A stretch of 64,000 bases of DNA from contig JACRAR010000002.1 of NCBI GenBank assembly GCA_016234745.1, positions 1 to 64,000 of the forward strand. The letters are read 5' to 3'. The translations under genes and the position numbers were made by a program. Source of the DNA: Betaproteobacteria bacterium (GTDB lineage Bacteria; Pseudomonadota; Gammaproteobacteria; Burkholderiales; Rhodocyclaceae). Below, piece by piece: positions 18,005 to 27,833 of this stretch (positions within the stretch are counted from its first letter, which is position 1; each line of letters opens with the position of its first letter). The notes beneath the pieces were generated by a model. The model made no database searches. It was not told the origin of the DNA and was given only the letters and a program-made list of their open reading frames with translations.

Positions 18005-19321
18005 ATGGAAAGAACTGAACAGATCCGCCAAGAAATTGCCGCCCTCGTTGAAGAGTACGCCGAGCTAGCTTTCGCATCCAAACCCTTCATACCCGGCAGC
18101 TCAGTCGTCCCTCCTTCAGGGAAAGTCATCGGTGCCGCTGAGCTCAATAACATGGTTGAAGCCTCGCTCGACGGATGGCTGACCACGGGTCGCTTCAACG
18201 ACGCCTTCGAGGATCGCCTGGCTACATTTCTTGGAGTAAAACACGCTATCACGGTCAACTCAGGGTCTTCGGCCAACTTGATTGCCTTCTCAACGCTTAC
18301 GAGCCACAGGCTCGGTGACCGCGCCATCATCCCTGGTGACGAAGTCATAAGCGTGGCGGCCAGCTTTCCAACCACGGTTAACCCCATCCTGCAGTTTGGC
18401 GCGGTACCTGTATTTGTAGATGTAACCATACCCATCTACAACATAGATGTCAGCAGGATTGAAGCCGCCATTAGCCCAAAAACCAAAGCGATCATGCTTG
18501 CCCATACCCTGGGCAATCCCTACAACCTCTCTGAAGTGACCCGTATCGCAAGGAAACACAATCTCTGGCTCATTGAAGATTGTTGCGACGCTCTGGGTTC
18601 AACCTACGAAGGCCGACATGTCGGCACTTTCGGAGACATTGGCACGCTGAGCTTTTATCCGGCCCACCACATCACCATGGGGGAAGGCGGCGCCGTATTC
18701 ACCAACGATGATGCGCTCAATGACATTGCGCAGTCGTTTCGCGACTGGGGACGGGATTGCTACTGCATGCCAGGCAAGGATAACACTTGCGGCAAGCGCT
18801 TTTGCTGGAAGCTGGGCAGCTTGCCGAAAGGCTATGACCACAAATACACGTACAGCCACCTTGGCTACAATCTAAAGGTCAGCGATATGCAGGCTGCATG
18901 CGCACTGGCGCAGATGGACCGTCTTCCCGGTTTTATTCATGCCCGAAAGAAAAACTTTGCCTATCTGAAAGAACGACTCGACAGCTGTGAGGAATTCTTG
19001 ATCCTTCCCGAGGCAACCAGCAACAGCGATCCGTCCTGGTTCGGCTTCCCAATCACGTTAAGGGACAGCGCACAGGTTTCCCGCCTTGATCTCCTCAAGT
19101 ACTTGGACCAACATAAGATTGGAACCCGTCTCCTGTTTGCGGGCAACGTGACTCGACAGCCATACATGCAGGGCCGCAATTTCAGAATCAGCGGCGAACT
19201 GTCGAATACCGACTTGATCATGAACAATACTTTTTGGATTGGCGTGTATCCTGGCTTAAGCGAGGAAATGCTCGATTACACTGCCGAGAAAATTGAAACT
19301 TTCCTTGGTGTAAATTTCTGA
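18005..19321 (+). CDS. rfbH: CDP-4-keto-6-deoxyglucose 3-dehydrase (E1), 2Fe-2S/PMP enzyme
   Basis: 438 residues. The aspartate-aminotransferase fold has His (H221 of YPAHH) where ordinary PLP enzymes have the Schiff-base Lys, the hallmark of RfbH/E1. The 2Fe-2S ligands C194-x57-C252-x1-C254-x7-C262 match the published E1 spacing. It removes the C3 hydroxyl of CDP-4-keto-6-deoxyglucose. Electrons normally come from the reductase DdhD/RfbI (E3), which I do not find anywhere in the window; it may be elsewhere or replaced by a generic ferredoxin reductase. It starts 6 bases after rfbG. The product feeds a 3,6-dideoxyhexose. Confidence 0.96.
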   Translation: MERTEQIRQEIAALVEEYAELAFASKPFIPGSSVVPPSGKVIGAAELNNMVEASLDGWLTTGRFNDAFEDRLATFLGVKHAITVNSGSSANLIAFSTLTSHRLGDRAIIPGDEVISVAASFPTTVNPILQFGAVPVFVDVTIPIYNIDVSRIEAAISPKTKAIMLAHTLGNPYNLSEVTRIARKHNLWLIEDCCDALGSTYEGRHVGTFGDIGTLSFYPAHHITMGEGGAVFTNDDALNDIAQSFRDWGRDCYCMPGKDNTCGKRFCWKLGSLPKGYDHKYTYSHLGYNLKVSDMQAACALAQMDRLPGFIHARKKNFAYLKERLDSCEEFLILPEATSNSDPSWFGFPITLRDSAQVSRLDLLKYLDQHKIGTRLLFAGNVTRQPYMQGRNFRISGELSNTDLIMNNTFWIGVYPGLSEEMLDYTAEKIETFLGVNF

Positions 19322-19404
19322 TCATCCCAGTTACTGCGAGTTAGCCCATTCTTTCGGAAACTCTCGATCCAATAAAATTGAGCATGTCAGAATCGTGACA
19401 TCAG

Positions 19405-20325
19405 ATGCAAATGACAAGAATATATCTATATCAGAATCGAATTGGCCAAGCACCATCCTGGCCGCCTCTGCGGCAAACATTTCTCGGTTTAGGTTGCGTA
19501 CTCAAAGATTTTTACTTTGTCACCGAAGAACCGACGGATGCAGATTACTTATTGTCGATTGCTGATGGTACGATTCCCGTATGCAAATATAACGTGCCAC
19601 GCAGTCGCCGAATTGTTGTCTTGATGGAAAACCCCGCGATCTGGACGCCACCACAAAGTTATCTTAACTATTTCGGTATCGTGTTATCTCCTACTATGAT
19701 CCCGGTACCGGAAGAAACGCGTCTCGTCTTGACGCAACCGGCTGTTAGCTGGTTCTATGGTCTAAAGTTCCGGACCGATCGGGGATTGAGTCATGAGCCG
19801 GTGTTAGAGGATTATCTTCAGCTTGAAGACTTGGCAATATTGCCATTACCACAAAAGACACGACTATTGTCATGTGTTGTAAGCAGCAAGAGTGGCACGT
19901 GGGGCCACAATTGGCGGATTGAAATGGCAAATGCCCTAAAGGCCCATTTTGGCGAACAGATCGACATGTTTGGATTCGGATGGAATCCGATTGCAGACAA
20001 GCGTGATGCGATCGATCCGTATTTGCACACTATCGTTATCGAAAACGAGTGTCGTGAGAATTACTGGACAGAAAAGCTCTCCGACGCGATTATCGGTTAC
20101 TCGCAACCGATCTATGCCGGGGCACCCAACGTCAGGAGCTACTTTACCCACGATTTCCCGATACTTGAATATGGAATCAGTAGCGATGAATTTGTTACAT
20201 CGGTCAGTCATATGCTCGAATCTGGACCGGCCGTAGTCGCATTGTATGAGAGGCGCAATCAAATTTTGTATGAACATAATTTGTTCTACCACGTTGCAAG
20301 ACTAATTGAGCATGAGGTCATTTAG
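19405..20325 (+). CDS. GT10 fucosyltransferase-like protein
   Basis: 306 residues, AT-rich. The C-terminal half contains TIVIENECRENYWTEKLSDAI followed by PIYAGAPNVRSYF. This is the GT10 donor-site pattern (F-E-N-S-x-x-x-D-Y-x-T-E-K, then P-V-Y-x-G-A-P-N), with modest substitutions. The family transfers L-fucose, or a related deoxysugar, from GDP-fucose in alpha-1,3/1,4 linkage. No GDP-fucose genes are recognised here, so the donor may be made elsewhere or differ. ATG 19411 is a possible alternative start. A 6-bp inverted repeat (ATGTCA...TGACAT, 19384-19401) lies just upstream. Confidence 0.75.
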   Translation: MQMTRIYLYQNRIGQAPSWPPLRQTFLGLGCVLKDFYFVTEEPTDADYLLSIADGTIPVCKYNVPRSRRIVVLMENPAIWTPPQSYLNYFGIVLSPTMIPVPEETRLVLTQPAVSWFYGLKFRTDRGLSHEPVLEDYLQLEDLAILPLPQKTRLLSCVVSSKSGTWGHNWRIEMANALKAHFGEQIDMFGFGWNPIADKRDAIDPYLHTIVIENECRENYWTEKLSDAIIGYSQPIYAGAPNVRSYFTHDFPILEYGISSDEFVTSVSHMLESGPAVVALYERRNQILYEHNLFYHVARLIEHEVI

Positions 20326-20411
20326 AGATGCGATTGTGGTTTTTGCTGGATGGGAAGTTCTCGCTATAGCAGAGACTGCGAGATCGACCGGAGCGGATGG
20401 AATTAAAACCA

Positions 20412-22172
20412 TCACCTCACGCTAGACGCAATCCGATCCGCCAGAGTCTTCAACGACAGCCTTTCGAAACGAAAGGCTGTGTTTTTGATACAAATGAATT
20501 CCCGCTGCAGGTCCACGTTAAGCATTTCATCCCATGAATTAAGCAGTAGAACTGGAAATTCCGAAAAAGCACTGTTCCAGTCTGCTTTTACTATTACCGG
20601 TATGCAGTCAAGATACAATGCTTCCCAGAACCGATGCGTATCTATGCCATTACCGCGTGGACACAGGCAGAACTTGTGTTGCGCTAAACCTGCGATAAAC
20701 TGTTCGAAAGTTACGCCCGACTCGATGGTTGCAGCCGGAAGTTTTCGGGCCATTTCCAAAGCATGAACTCGGGAAGGATGTGTCGGAGCGACATTGGCGT
20801 AAACCAACTTGTGTTTCTCGATATGGCGCGCTGCTTCGACCAACTGGGCTATTTTCGTCGCACCCCACTGGCGATTCGCCAACCCTATGGGAAGTGGGGA
20901 TAGTTTAGTGTGTGCCACTTCGCAATTCTGCGCCCAGCAGTGGGTTAGCTTAGGTTGATTCAACAAATCCAGATCATCCAGCCCAACACTATGGTCTGAA
21001 TTATGCGCTATTAATACATAGGGTTTGCTCAGGCGAGGTGCTACGTAGCGCTTGAAGTAAAGCATCAGATGTGTGTAGATAAATATAGTTCTTGCGCTTT
21101 CGCATGCATCGATGAATGCCTGGTCCGGAACGAGCAACTGGCCCACCTCATTTTGAGGAATCTCGATCTTCCTCTTGGAGCGGATATTCTCGGCTCCGTG
21201 AAATTGGGTAATGGCGGCAGTGGAGATTGTCAGGTCAGCGATGGCTTGCAAGCGTTCTCCGCTGATGACATCGACTTCATTGCTTGGTACGCCATGATTG
21301 AAGGGTGAGATACCCAGCATGTCTTTCGAATGCGCATGGACCGAAAGCACCGGCGAGCGGACGCCACCTTTGGCAATCACGGGGAATCTGACACCCTGAA
21401 TTACGCTCCAGGAAATATCGAAGTCGCGCAAGTCCAGATCGCTGGATTCATTCACGAAGAAACGGCTATCGTGTGGTGTGTTGAGCCAGTGAACGCCACC
21501 GATGTACTGGCCTATGGCGGCGGCGTCGAACAGCCCACCGAAGAGGTCTATGCCTTGGCAATAGCGGGCAGGGTCCAGACCTTTCTCTATCGCGTAATTG
21601 AGCGGGAGCGTGGGCAGGGGTTTGGCAATGTCCGGATTTCCGACGCAAAAGTTTCCGACGCTTTCCATGTCGTTGATGTTCAGTTGCATCACCAGATGCT
21701 GAGCCAATCGATCGGACGCGCGGGAATTGGCGATCCAGACCAGGCCGGCAATGGCCCGGTTTCTATCCAGAGGTACGGCAAAGTCGGCAAAGGCGCGGAA
21801 TGCGGCGACCTTGTCTGCCGGATCGAAATAGAGCGCCACATCGTTTTCGAGATGGACAACATCCTCGGCGTCACGATGCCGAATGAAGTCGGCAAGAACC
21901 AGGAAGCGTTCAGTGGCGAAATACCAGAATCCATTGCGAAAGTCCCGGTTCAGGGCGGATTGCTCACGGAACTGGTTTGAAACAGAACTGGCGGGAAAAC
22001 TCTCTATGGGAACGAAAGAAAAGAAATTGCCTAGCTGGTGCAAGCGGTCGGATTGGCTTTCATTGGCAAGGACGATGATCTCGGATCTGGGCGCCACCCT
22101 GCTTGTGATCGCGAGCGTATCACCCAAGTGGGAAGGTACAGGGGCATCTCCGCAATGAACAAATACGATCAT
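20412..22172 (-). CDS. Two-domain glycosyltransferase: GT-A-like N-terminus and exostosin-like (GT47) C-terminus
   Basis: 586 residues. The first ~300 residues resemble a nucleotide-diphospho-sugar transferase fold, with VVHLENDVALYFDP giving an acidic metal-site candidate. The C-terminal ~230 residues have exostosin-type features: YVLIAHNSDHSVGLDDLD, then FCLCPRGNGIDTHRFWEALYLD and CIPVIV, the GT47 donor-site region. A fusion of two transferase types would add two sugars in sequence. The gene and its neighbour at 22201 are on the minus strand, convergent with the rfb block. Linkages cannot be assigned. Confidence 0.75.
   Translation of the reverse strand: MIVFVHCGDAPVPSHLGDTLAITSRVAPRSEIIVLANESQSDRLHQLGNFFSFVPIESFPASSVSNQFREQSALNRDFRNGFWYFATERFLVLADFIRHRDAEDVVHLENDVALYFDPADKVAAFRAFADFAVPLDRNRAIAGLVWIANSRASDRLAQHLVMQLNINDMESVGNFCVGNPDIAKPLPTLPLNYAIEKGLDPARYCQGIDLFGGLFDAAAIGQYIGGVHWLNTPHDSRFFVNESSDLDLRDFDISWSVIQGVRFPVIAKGGVRSPVLSVHAHSKDMLGISPFNHGVPSNEVDVISGERLQAIADLTISTAAITQFHGAENIRSKRKIEIPQNEVGQLLVPDQAFIDACESARTIFIYTHLMLYFKRYVAPRLSKPYVLIAHNSDHSVGLDDLDLLNQPKLTHCWAQNCEVAHTKLSPLPIGLANRQWGATKIAQLVEAARHIEKHKLVYANVAPTHPSRVHALEMARKLPAATIESGVTFEQFIAGLAQHKFCLCPRGNGIDTHRFWEALYLDCIPVIVKADWNSAFSEFPVLLLNSWDEMLNVDLQREFICIKNTAFRFERLSLKTLADRIASSVR
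20456..20485 (+). terminator. Terminator-like hairpin inside the 3' end of the convergent gene
   Basis: An 11-bp perfect stem (ACAGCCTTTCG / CGAAAGGCTGT) with a 3-base loop, followed on the plus strand by GTTTTT. It lies within the last codons of the minus-strand gene 20412-22172, so it can only terminate plus-strand transcription coming from the GT10 gene. Confidence 0.7.
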
Positions 22173-22200
22173 TGATGGTGCTGATGTGCTTGAAAATTGA

Positions 22201-23355
22201 CTAAAAGAGTTTAACCAACTGTTTCACGCATGCAGCCCAGGAATAATCCTCGATAAGTTGCTGTCTTCCCTCTTTAAAGGAATCCGTGTTTGCTCGCGGC
22301 GAAGCAATAGCCTCTTCCATGGCCTGGATCAAATTGTCGATGTCCGGCTCCAAGGTGTAGCCTGGGACGTTGAATCCGCGGTCGGTGTTGTTGATGCGTA
22401 TTGCCGAGACGGTCATGGCGGTTCGCGGTTCGCAGAAGTCGTCCGTGGCGCCGCCGGCGGTGACGATCACGGGGATGCCGCAAGCGATGGCCTCGATCAC
22501 GGGCAAATTGAATCCCTCGGCTCGGTACGGCGATGCGTACACATCGGCGATACCGTAGAGATGCCTCATTTCATGCATAGGCAGAGTGACCGAAAGCAGT
22601 TTGATGGAGCCCAGCAGTTCTGCGGAGGACAACCCCGGATGGCTTTGCATTATCCGTTGCAGGACATCGACTCCCTTGATGTGATAGAGCTTCTGTTCAT
22701 CCTTAAGCACCAATCTGGCCTGGGGATGGCGCTGGCGGATGACCGAGAAGGCACGTAACAGGATATCTACGCCCTTGTTGTCCACCATGGCGCCCAAGTT
22801 GAGAAAAACGAAATCATTTGGTGACAGCCCCAGGTTCTGGCGCACAGCGTTTTTTTCCTGGGGCGTCAAGGGGTAGAAGATTTCGGAACTTACTCCGTGT
22901 GGCACGATGCTGATCTTTTGTTCGGGGAATCCAAACTCCATTAACTTCATCTTGGACCAGTGCGAAGGTGTTACAACGGAAGCGTTGCCGCCGATCATGC
23001 GTTGCAGGCTTGGTCCGGCCGGCGGGAAATGTTCTCGGCCCAGACCGTATTCCGCCGTCAGGAAGGTCAGTGTCTTTTTTGCCTTCTCGTCAGACCTTTG
23101 AAATGGCCAGGCGATCCGAAAAACGGTGTCAAATTTTTGTTTCTGCGGTGACGGTACCGCCTGGATTGCCGCCCGCATGCCTTCCGGAAAATTGGGATTG
23201 TTGTCGACCGTATTCCAGTTTTGGGCGCCGAAAGGAATATCGCGATGAAAGAGGGAAAAGTCGTTCAGTTTGGACAATTCAAGCAGTTGGTATTGATTCA
23301 CCATGGCATAGGAGTGGTTGATGCCTCTCCAGCCTTCTATCAAGACATTCTTCAA
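22201..23355 (-). CDS. GT4-family glycosyltransferase (group 1)
   Basis: 384 residues. GT-B fold with VPHGVSSEIFYPL and LNLGAMVDNKGVDILLRAF, then SPYRAEGFNLPVIEAIACGIPVIV, the E-x7-E motif of retaining GT4 enzymes. The N-terminus (IEGWRGINHSYAMVNQ) is of the type seen in surface-glycan transferases. Downstream on the same strand is the two-domain transferase at 20412, 28 bases away, so they are probably cotranscribed. It is divergent from the TPR-GT41 gene, with ~165 bases between the starts that should hold both promoters. Confidence 0.88.
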   Translation of the reverse strand: MKNVLIEGWRGINHSYAMVNQYQLLELSKLNDFSLFHRDIPFGAQNWNTVDNNPNFPEGMRAAIQAVPSPQKQKFDTVFRIAWPFQRSDEKAKKTLTFLTAEYGLGREHFPPAGPSLQRMIGGNASVVTPSHWSKMKLMEFGFPEQKISIVPHGVSSEIFYPLTPQEKNAVRQNLGLSPNDFVFLNLGAMVDNKGVDILLRAFSVIRQRHPQARLVLKDEQKLYHIKGVDVLQRIMQSHPGLSSAELLGSIKLLSVTLPMHEMRHLYGIADVYASPYRAEGFNLPVIEAIACGIPVIVTAGGATDDFCEPRTAMTVSAIRINNTDRGFNVPGYTLEPDIDNLIQAMEEAIASPRANTDSFKEGRQQLIEDYSWAACVKQLVKLF

Positions 23356-23520
23356 TGTTTCCCTCCGGTAAATGGCAACAGACGATCAGTGGCATGGCGG
23401 TTACATCGGCTGCCAGTATAACGCGGCGGGATGGGGGTTTGCGGTAATATAAGGATGCTTTGGAAGCCTTTGCTGCATGAGGCTCTTCTTTGAACGGGCA
23501 AGTTGGTAACAGGTGAAAGT

Positions 23521-25422
23521 ATGGCTTCAGTTAATGACAAATTATTGAAGGCGATCAGTTTGCAAGGCGAGGGCAAGCTGGAAGAGGCCACCAAGTTGTT
23601 TTTCCAAGTTCTTAAAAGCGATCCGAACAACGGTGCCGCCCTTTATTCGCTGAGTGTCATATCGCTCAATAGCGGAAACCCTGCCGAAGCCTTACGATTG
23701 AGTACGCATGGCGTGAAAGCAGCGCCAAAATTTGCCCCGATGAGATTTGTCCATGGCGCCGCGCTCCAGGCTGCGGGACGCAAGGAGGAGGCGCTCAAGA
23801 GCTATGATGAATCCTTGGAGATCGATCCCAAGGCCATCGACGTCTTGCTCAATAGCGGGGTCCTGCTGCGCGACATGCTGCGGCACGGCGAGGCGCTGGA
23901 AAGATTCAATCGTATTCTGGAGATCGATCCGAATCACGCCTCCGGGCTGGGCAATTGCGCAATCATTCTGACGGAATACAAGCAAAGCGAGCAAGCCATC
24001 GCGATGTTTGAACGGCTGTTGGAAATCAATCCCGATTACGACTATGGCTTGGGTCTGTTGGAATATGAGCGGATGCATATCTGCGACTGGCGTGGATTTG
24101 AGGAAATGTCTCGACGGATTATCGAGGGTATCCATGCCGGCCATCGTGCCTGTAAGTCGCTTGCCTTTATGGCCATATCCGATTCGGCGAAAGACCACCT
24201 TCAGGTTGCCAAAATCTTTGCCGACCATTTTTGCCCGAGAAGGCCCGTTTCCTTCTGGCAAGGTGAGCGTTATCGTCATGACAAGATTCGTCTGGCCTAT
24301 GTCTCACCTGACCTGCGCGAACATCCGGTGGGTCACCTGATCGCAGGTGTTTTCGAACGCCATGACAAGTCGCGCTTTGAAACCATCGCCATTTCTCTGG
24401 GAATAGACGACCAGAGCCGGATACGCGCGCGCATGCTCAAGGTGTTCGACAAATTCATCGATGTTCGGGACATGGGAACCGCCCAGATTGCCCAACTGAT
24501 GCGCGAGTTGGAGGTGGATATCGCCGTGGATCTGGGCGGGTATACATCGGATACGCGCACCGACATCTTTGCCTACCGCCCGGCGCCGATACAGGTGAAT
24601 TATCTCGGCTATCCCGGCACGATGGGCTCGGATTATTACGATTACATCCTGGCCGATCGCTATATCATTCCGGAAGAGCATCAACAGTACTATACGGAGA
24701 AGGTCGTCTACCTGCCGGACAGTTACTTGCCGACCGATGGCAGCGTGAAAATTTCCGAGAGAACGCCGACGCGCAGCGAATGCGGCCTGCCGGATACAGG
24801 TGTCGTTTTCTGCTCGTTCAGTCACGATTACAAGATTTCACCGCCGCTGTTCGATGTCTGGATGCGGTTGCTTATGCGTGTGCCCGGAAGTACCCTGTGG
24901 CTCATGTCGCGTGGCGATTTATGCCAGCAGAATTTGCGCAAGGAAGCCGAAGCGCGAGGAATCAATCCTGCAAGACTGGTGTTCGCCAGCCGAGTGCCAC
25001 TGGTTGAGGATCACCTGGCACGTTACCGGCAGGCCGATGTGTTTCTCGATACCCATCCCTACAATGCCCATACCACAGCAGCGGATGCACTGATGGCGGG
25101 TTTGCCTGTGGTCACCTACATGGGCAATGCTTTCCCGGCGCGGGTGGCAGGCAGCTTGCTGAATGCGATTGGCTTGCCTGAATTGATCACGCATTCCTTG
25201 GATGAATACGAAGCGCTGGCGTTCAAGTTGGCGACGAATCCGCAGCTCCTGAAAGACCTGAAGGAGCGCCTGAAAGACAACAAATCCACCTACCCGTTAT
25301 TTGATACTGCCGGCTTCAGCAGGAATATGGAAACGGCGTATATCGCCATGTGGCGTCAATATCAGCTTGGCGATGCACGTGATGAGCTGAGTGGGTCTTC
25401 GGCGGCAAAGGAGACGTCATGA
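23521..25422 (+). CDS. TPR-containing GT41 glycosyltransferase (O-GlcNAc-transferase/SPINDLY-like)
   Basis: 633 residues from ATG 23521 (AGGTG upstream); an in-frame GTG at 23503 is less likely. The N-terminal ~200 residues are TPR repeats (for example LKSYDESLEIDPKAI and LERFNRILEIDPNHA). The C-terminal catalytic part has LAYVSPDLREHPVGHL, DIAVDLGGYTSDTR, PIQVNYLGYPGTMGSDYYDY and FSHDYKISP, all diagnostic of OGT/SPINDLY GT41 enzymes. These glycosylate Ser/Thr/Asn of proteins, with the TPR superhelix selecting the protein. Its location near type I-secreted proteins and their exporter suggests it modifies one of them in the cytoplasm before export. That link is inference. Confidence 0.9.
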   Translation: MASVNDKLLKAISLQGEGKLEEATKLFFQVLKSDPNNGAALYSLSVISLNSGNPAEALRLSTHGVKAAPKFAPMRFVHGAALQAAGRKEEALKSYDESLEIDPKAIDVLLNSGVLLRDMLRHGEALERFNRILEIDPNHASGLGNCAIILTEYKQSEQAIAMFERLLEINPDYDYGLGLLEYERMHICDWRGFEEMSRRIIEGIHAGHRACKSLAFMAISDSAKDHLQVAKIFADHFCPRRPVSFWQGERYRHDKIRLAYVSPDLREHPVGHLIAGVFERHDKSRFETIAISLGIDDQSRIRARMLKVFDKFIDVRDMGTAQIAQLMRELEVDIAVDLGGYTSDTRTDIFAYRPAPIQVNYLGYPGTMGSDYYDYILADRYIIPEEHQQYYTEKVVYLPDSYLPTDGSVKISERTPTRSECGLPDTGVVFCSFSHDYKISPPLFDVWMRLLMRVPGSTLWLMSRGDLCQQNLRKEAEARGINPARLVFASRVPLVEDHLARYRQADVFLDTHPYNAHTTAADALMAGLPVVTYMGNAFPARVAGSLLNAIGLPELITHSLDEYEALAFKLATNPQLLKDLKERLKDNKSTYPLFDTAGFSRNMETAYIAMWRQYQLGDARDELSGSSAAKETS

Positions 25423-25916
25423 CACGCAGCCTGGATCTTGGTTGCGGTTCGAGTCCCAAGAATCCGTTCAATGCGGATGAGCTATTTGGCGTCGATGTCA
25501 GGGAAGACCTGGAAGCGAACATCAAGCGTGCCGACCTTGTAATCGAGCCGATTCCTTTTGAAGACGATGCATTTGAATATGTTACGGCCCATGACTTCCT
25601 GGAGCACATTCCGAGGCTGATCTATGTGCCGTTACGGCGGAATGCCTTCGTGGAGCTGATGAACGAAGTCTACCGAGTCTTGAAAACCGGAGGGCTGTTT
25701 CTTTCTTTCACTCCTGCCTATCCAAATCCGGAAGCGTTTCGTGATCCGACCCACGTGAATATCATCACCGACCAGACCTTCTCCGCCTATTTCGACAATG
25801 TCAATCGGTGGGCATCGGGTTACGGTTTTACCGGCGCATTCGTGATCACGCTGCAGGAATGGAGAGGGCCGCATTTGCTTACGGTGATGCAAAAAGTGCC
25901 TGTGCCGGCGCAATAA
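25419..25916 (+). CDS. Small class I SAM-dependent methyltransferase
   Basis: 165 residues, short for the family. Motif I is LDLGCGSSPKNPF, motif II GVDVRED. An acidic DDAFEYVTAHDFLEHIPR and EVYRVLKTGGLFLSFTPA complete the methyltransferase 11 type core. It starts in ATGA overlap with the GT41 gene and so is translationally coupled to it. It may methylate the sugar or protein acted on by the GT41 enzyme. Acceptor unknown. Confidence 0.82.
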   Translation: MTRSLDLGCGSSPKNPFNADELFGVDVREDLEANIKRADLVIEPIPFEDDAFEYVTAHDFLEHIPRLIYVPLRRNAFVELMNEVYRVLKTGGLFLSFTPAYPNPEAFRDPTHVNIITDQTFSAYFDNVNRWASGYGFTGAFVITLQEWRGPHLLTVMQKVPVPAQ

Positions 25917-25953
25917 ACAGATTTGGGCAAACGGGTTCGGGCAGGAGAATCGC

Positions 25954-26814
25954 ATGTCAATGGTTGAGATGCATGAAAAACACTGGACCGAGTTCATGGA
26001 GGATCAACATCAGAGATCGTTGTATGACTCCTGGTGGACTCAGGGCACGGTCAATTATTGGCGACATACCCGATTGCTTGCGCCGGTTCTGGATGTATTG
26101 CCGGGTCTTAGGAATCACTCCTGGCTGACTATAGGTGATGGCGCAGGGACAGATGCGTGGCGTTTGCACCAGGCTGGATTTGACCAAGTATGGGCAACCG
26201 ATCTGGATGACACGGTGTTGCGACAGACCAAGGAGAGCGGCCTCATTGCCAATTACAGCATTGAAAATGCCGAAGATTTGAGCTACGCAGATAATTCTTT
26301 CGACTTTGTACTATGCAAAGAAGCGCTGCATCATATGAGCCGCCCCTATGCTGCGATCTACGAGTTCTTTCGCGTTGCGCGTTATGGTGTTGTGGTGATT
26401 GAACCTCAGGATGCTTGGATTGATTGGCCATGCCGAACCGATGCCACTTTGCCTCACTACGAGGCTGTGGGTAATTATGTCTATGAGTTTTCAGTTCGCG
26501 AACTGGAAAAAATAGCCTATGGGTTGAACATCATTGGTGTTGCGACCCGTCACATGGTTGATGTTTATGTTTCTGGCTGTGAGTTTGCTTATTGCGTCGA
26601 AGGCGACCCGATTTGGGAGGAAACGCGTGAAAAGGTTGAGCAGACTACACGGGGAATGCAGGAGGGAACAATCAAACCGAATTATGTACAGGGGATCTTT
26701 TTCAAGAACTCAGTCGCCCCTGAGGTGTTTGATATGCTCGCAAAGCAAAATCCGGAATGGCGTTTTCTTCGCACGGATACTAACCCGTCTTTAAGTGGTA
26801 ACTCGGCTGCCTGA
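25954..26814 (+). CDS. Class I SAM-dependent methyltransferase
   Basis: 286 residues. Motif I is degenerate (LTIGDGAGTDAWRL), followed by WATDLDDTVL (motif II), SYADNSFDFVLCKEALHHM and a VVVIEPQD strand. This is the methyltransferase 11 layout. The C-terminal ~100 residues (WIDWPCRTD, VDVYVSGCEFAYCVEGD) are specific and unassigned. It lies 37 bases after the small methyltransferase, in the same orientation. Likely a sugar O- or N-methyltransferase. Confidence 0.75.
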   Translation: MSMVEMHEKHWTEFMEDQHQRSLYDSWWTQGTVNYWRHTRLLAPVLDVLPGLRNHSWLTIGDGAGTDAWRLHQAGFDQVWATDLDDTVLRQTKESGLIANYSIENAEDLSYADNSFDFVLCKEALHHMSRPYAAIYEFFRVARYGVVVIEPQDAWIDWPCRTDATLPHYEAVGNYVYEFSVRELEKIAYGLNIIGVATRHMVDVYVSGCEFAYCVEGDPIWEETREKVEQTTRGMQEGTIKPNYVQGIFFKNSVAPEVFDMLAKQNPEWRFLRTDTNPSLSGNSAA

Positions 26815-26853
26815 GACTGGGCAGTTGTCAATGATTAAAGAATTGAGGGTGTA

Positions 26854-27813
26854 ATGAATAGAATTCTGGTGACTGGCGGTGCAGGTTTCTTGGGGTCGCA
26901 TTTGTGCGACCGGCTGATTGCGCGTGGCGACGATGTCTTGTGCGTGGATAATTTCTTTACCGGCAGCAAGCGCAATGTCGCACATCTGCTGAGCCATCCG
27001 CACTTTGAACTGATGCGCCATGACGTGACTTTCCCGCTCTATGTCGAATTGGACCGGATCTTCAACTTGGCGTGTCCGGCGAGCCCGGTTCATTATCAGT
27101 TCGATCCCGTGCAGACCACCAAGACCAGCGTGCATGGTGCGATCAATATGTTGGGGCTGGCGAAGCGAGTCCGGGCGAGGATACTGCAGGCATCGACCAG
27201 CGAGGTTTATGGCGATCCAGAAGTGCATCCTCAGCCTGAGGAATACTGGGGCAAGGTAAACCCGATTGGCATTCGCAGCTGTTATGACGAGGGCAAGCGT
27301 TGCGCCGAGACGCTGTTTTTTGATTATCACCGCCAGCATCGCTTGGAAATCAAGGTGGTGCGGATTTTCAACACTTATGGCCCGCGGATGCATCCCAACG
27401 ACGGCCGGGTGGTCAGCAATTTCATCGTGCAGGCGCTGAAAGGCGAAGACATCACGATCTATGGCGATGGCCAGCAATCTCGCAGCTTCTGCTATGTCGA
27501 TGATTTGATCGAAGCGATGTTGCGCATGATGGATACTCCTGCAGAATTTACCGGTCCGGTCAATATCGGCAATCCGGGCGAGTTCACCATGCTGGAATTG
27601 GCGGAAACGGTATTGCGTCTGACCCAATCGCGCTCGAAGCTGGTCTATCAACCATTGCCCCAGGATGATCCGCGGCAGCGCAAGCCGGATATTGCCTTGG
27701 CAAAAGAGAAATTGGGGTGGGAACCGCGGGTGGCGCTGGAGGATGGACTGAAAGAAACGATTGCTTACTTCAAGAAAACGATCGGGGACGCCGGGTTCAC
27801 GGCTCGTTCATAG
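26854..27813 (+). CDS. UDP-glucuronate decarboxylase (UDP-xylose synthase), extended SDR
   Basis: 319 residues, with GAGGGTG upstream of the [15 protein letters not shown] is the N-terminal NAD motif. [19 protein letters not shown] and [13 protein letters not shown], containing the catalytic Y-x3-K, are the UXS signatures; [21 protein letters not shown] also matches. It would convert UDP-glucuronate to UDP-xylose (or the 4-keto intermediate), supplying a pentose for the glycan. Family length is normal for the bacterial short form. Confidence 0.9.
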   Translation: MNRILVTGGAGFLGSHLCDRLIARGDDVLCVDNFFTGSKRNVAHLLSHPHFELMRHDVTFPLYVELDRIFNLACPASPVHYQFDPVQTTKTSVHGAINMLGLAKRVRARILQASTSEVYGDPEVHPQPEEYWGKVNPIGIRSCYDEGKRCAETLFFDYHRQHRLEIKVVRIFNTYGPRMHPNDGRVVSNFIVQALKGEDITIYGDGQQSRSFCYVDDLIEAMLRMMDTPAEFTGPVNIGNPGEFTMLELAETVLRLTQSRSKLVYQPLPQDDPRQRKPDIALAKEKLGWEPRVALEDGLKETIAYFKKTIGDAGFTARS

Positions 27814-27833
27814 TTTTCCAGAGAGTATCCCGG

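Noticed and set aside
19384-19401. 6-bp inverted repeat ATGTCA/TGACAT before the GT10 gene
   Set aside because: Too short to separate from chance and without a T run; kept only as a note in the gene entry.
21330-21980. A long plus-strand frame (216 codons) inside the minus-strand two-domain glycosyltransferase
   Set aside because: It is antisense to a gene with clear glycosyltransferase motifs, and its own translation shows no domain pattern.
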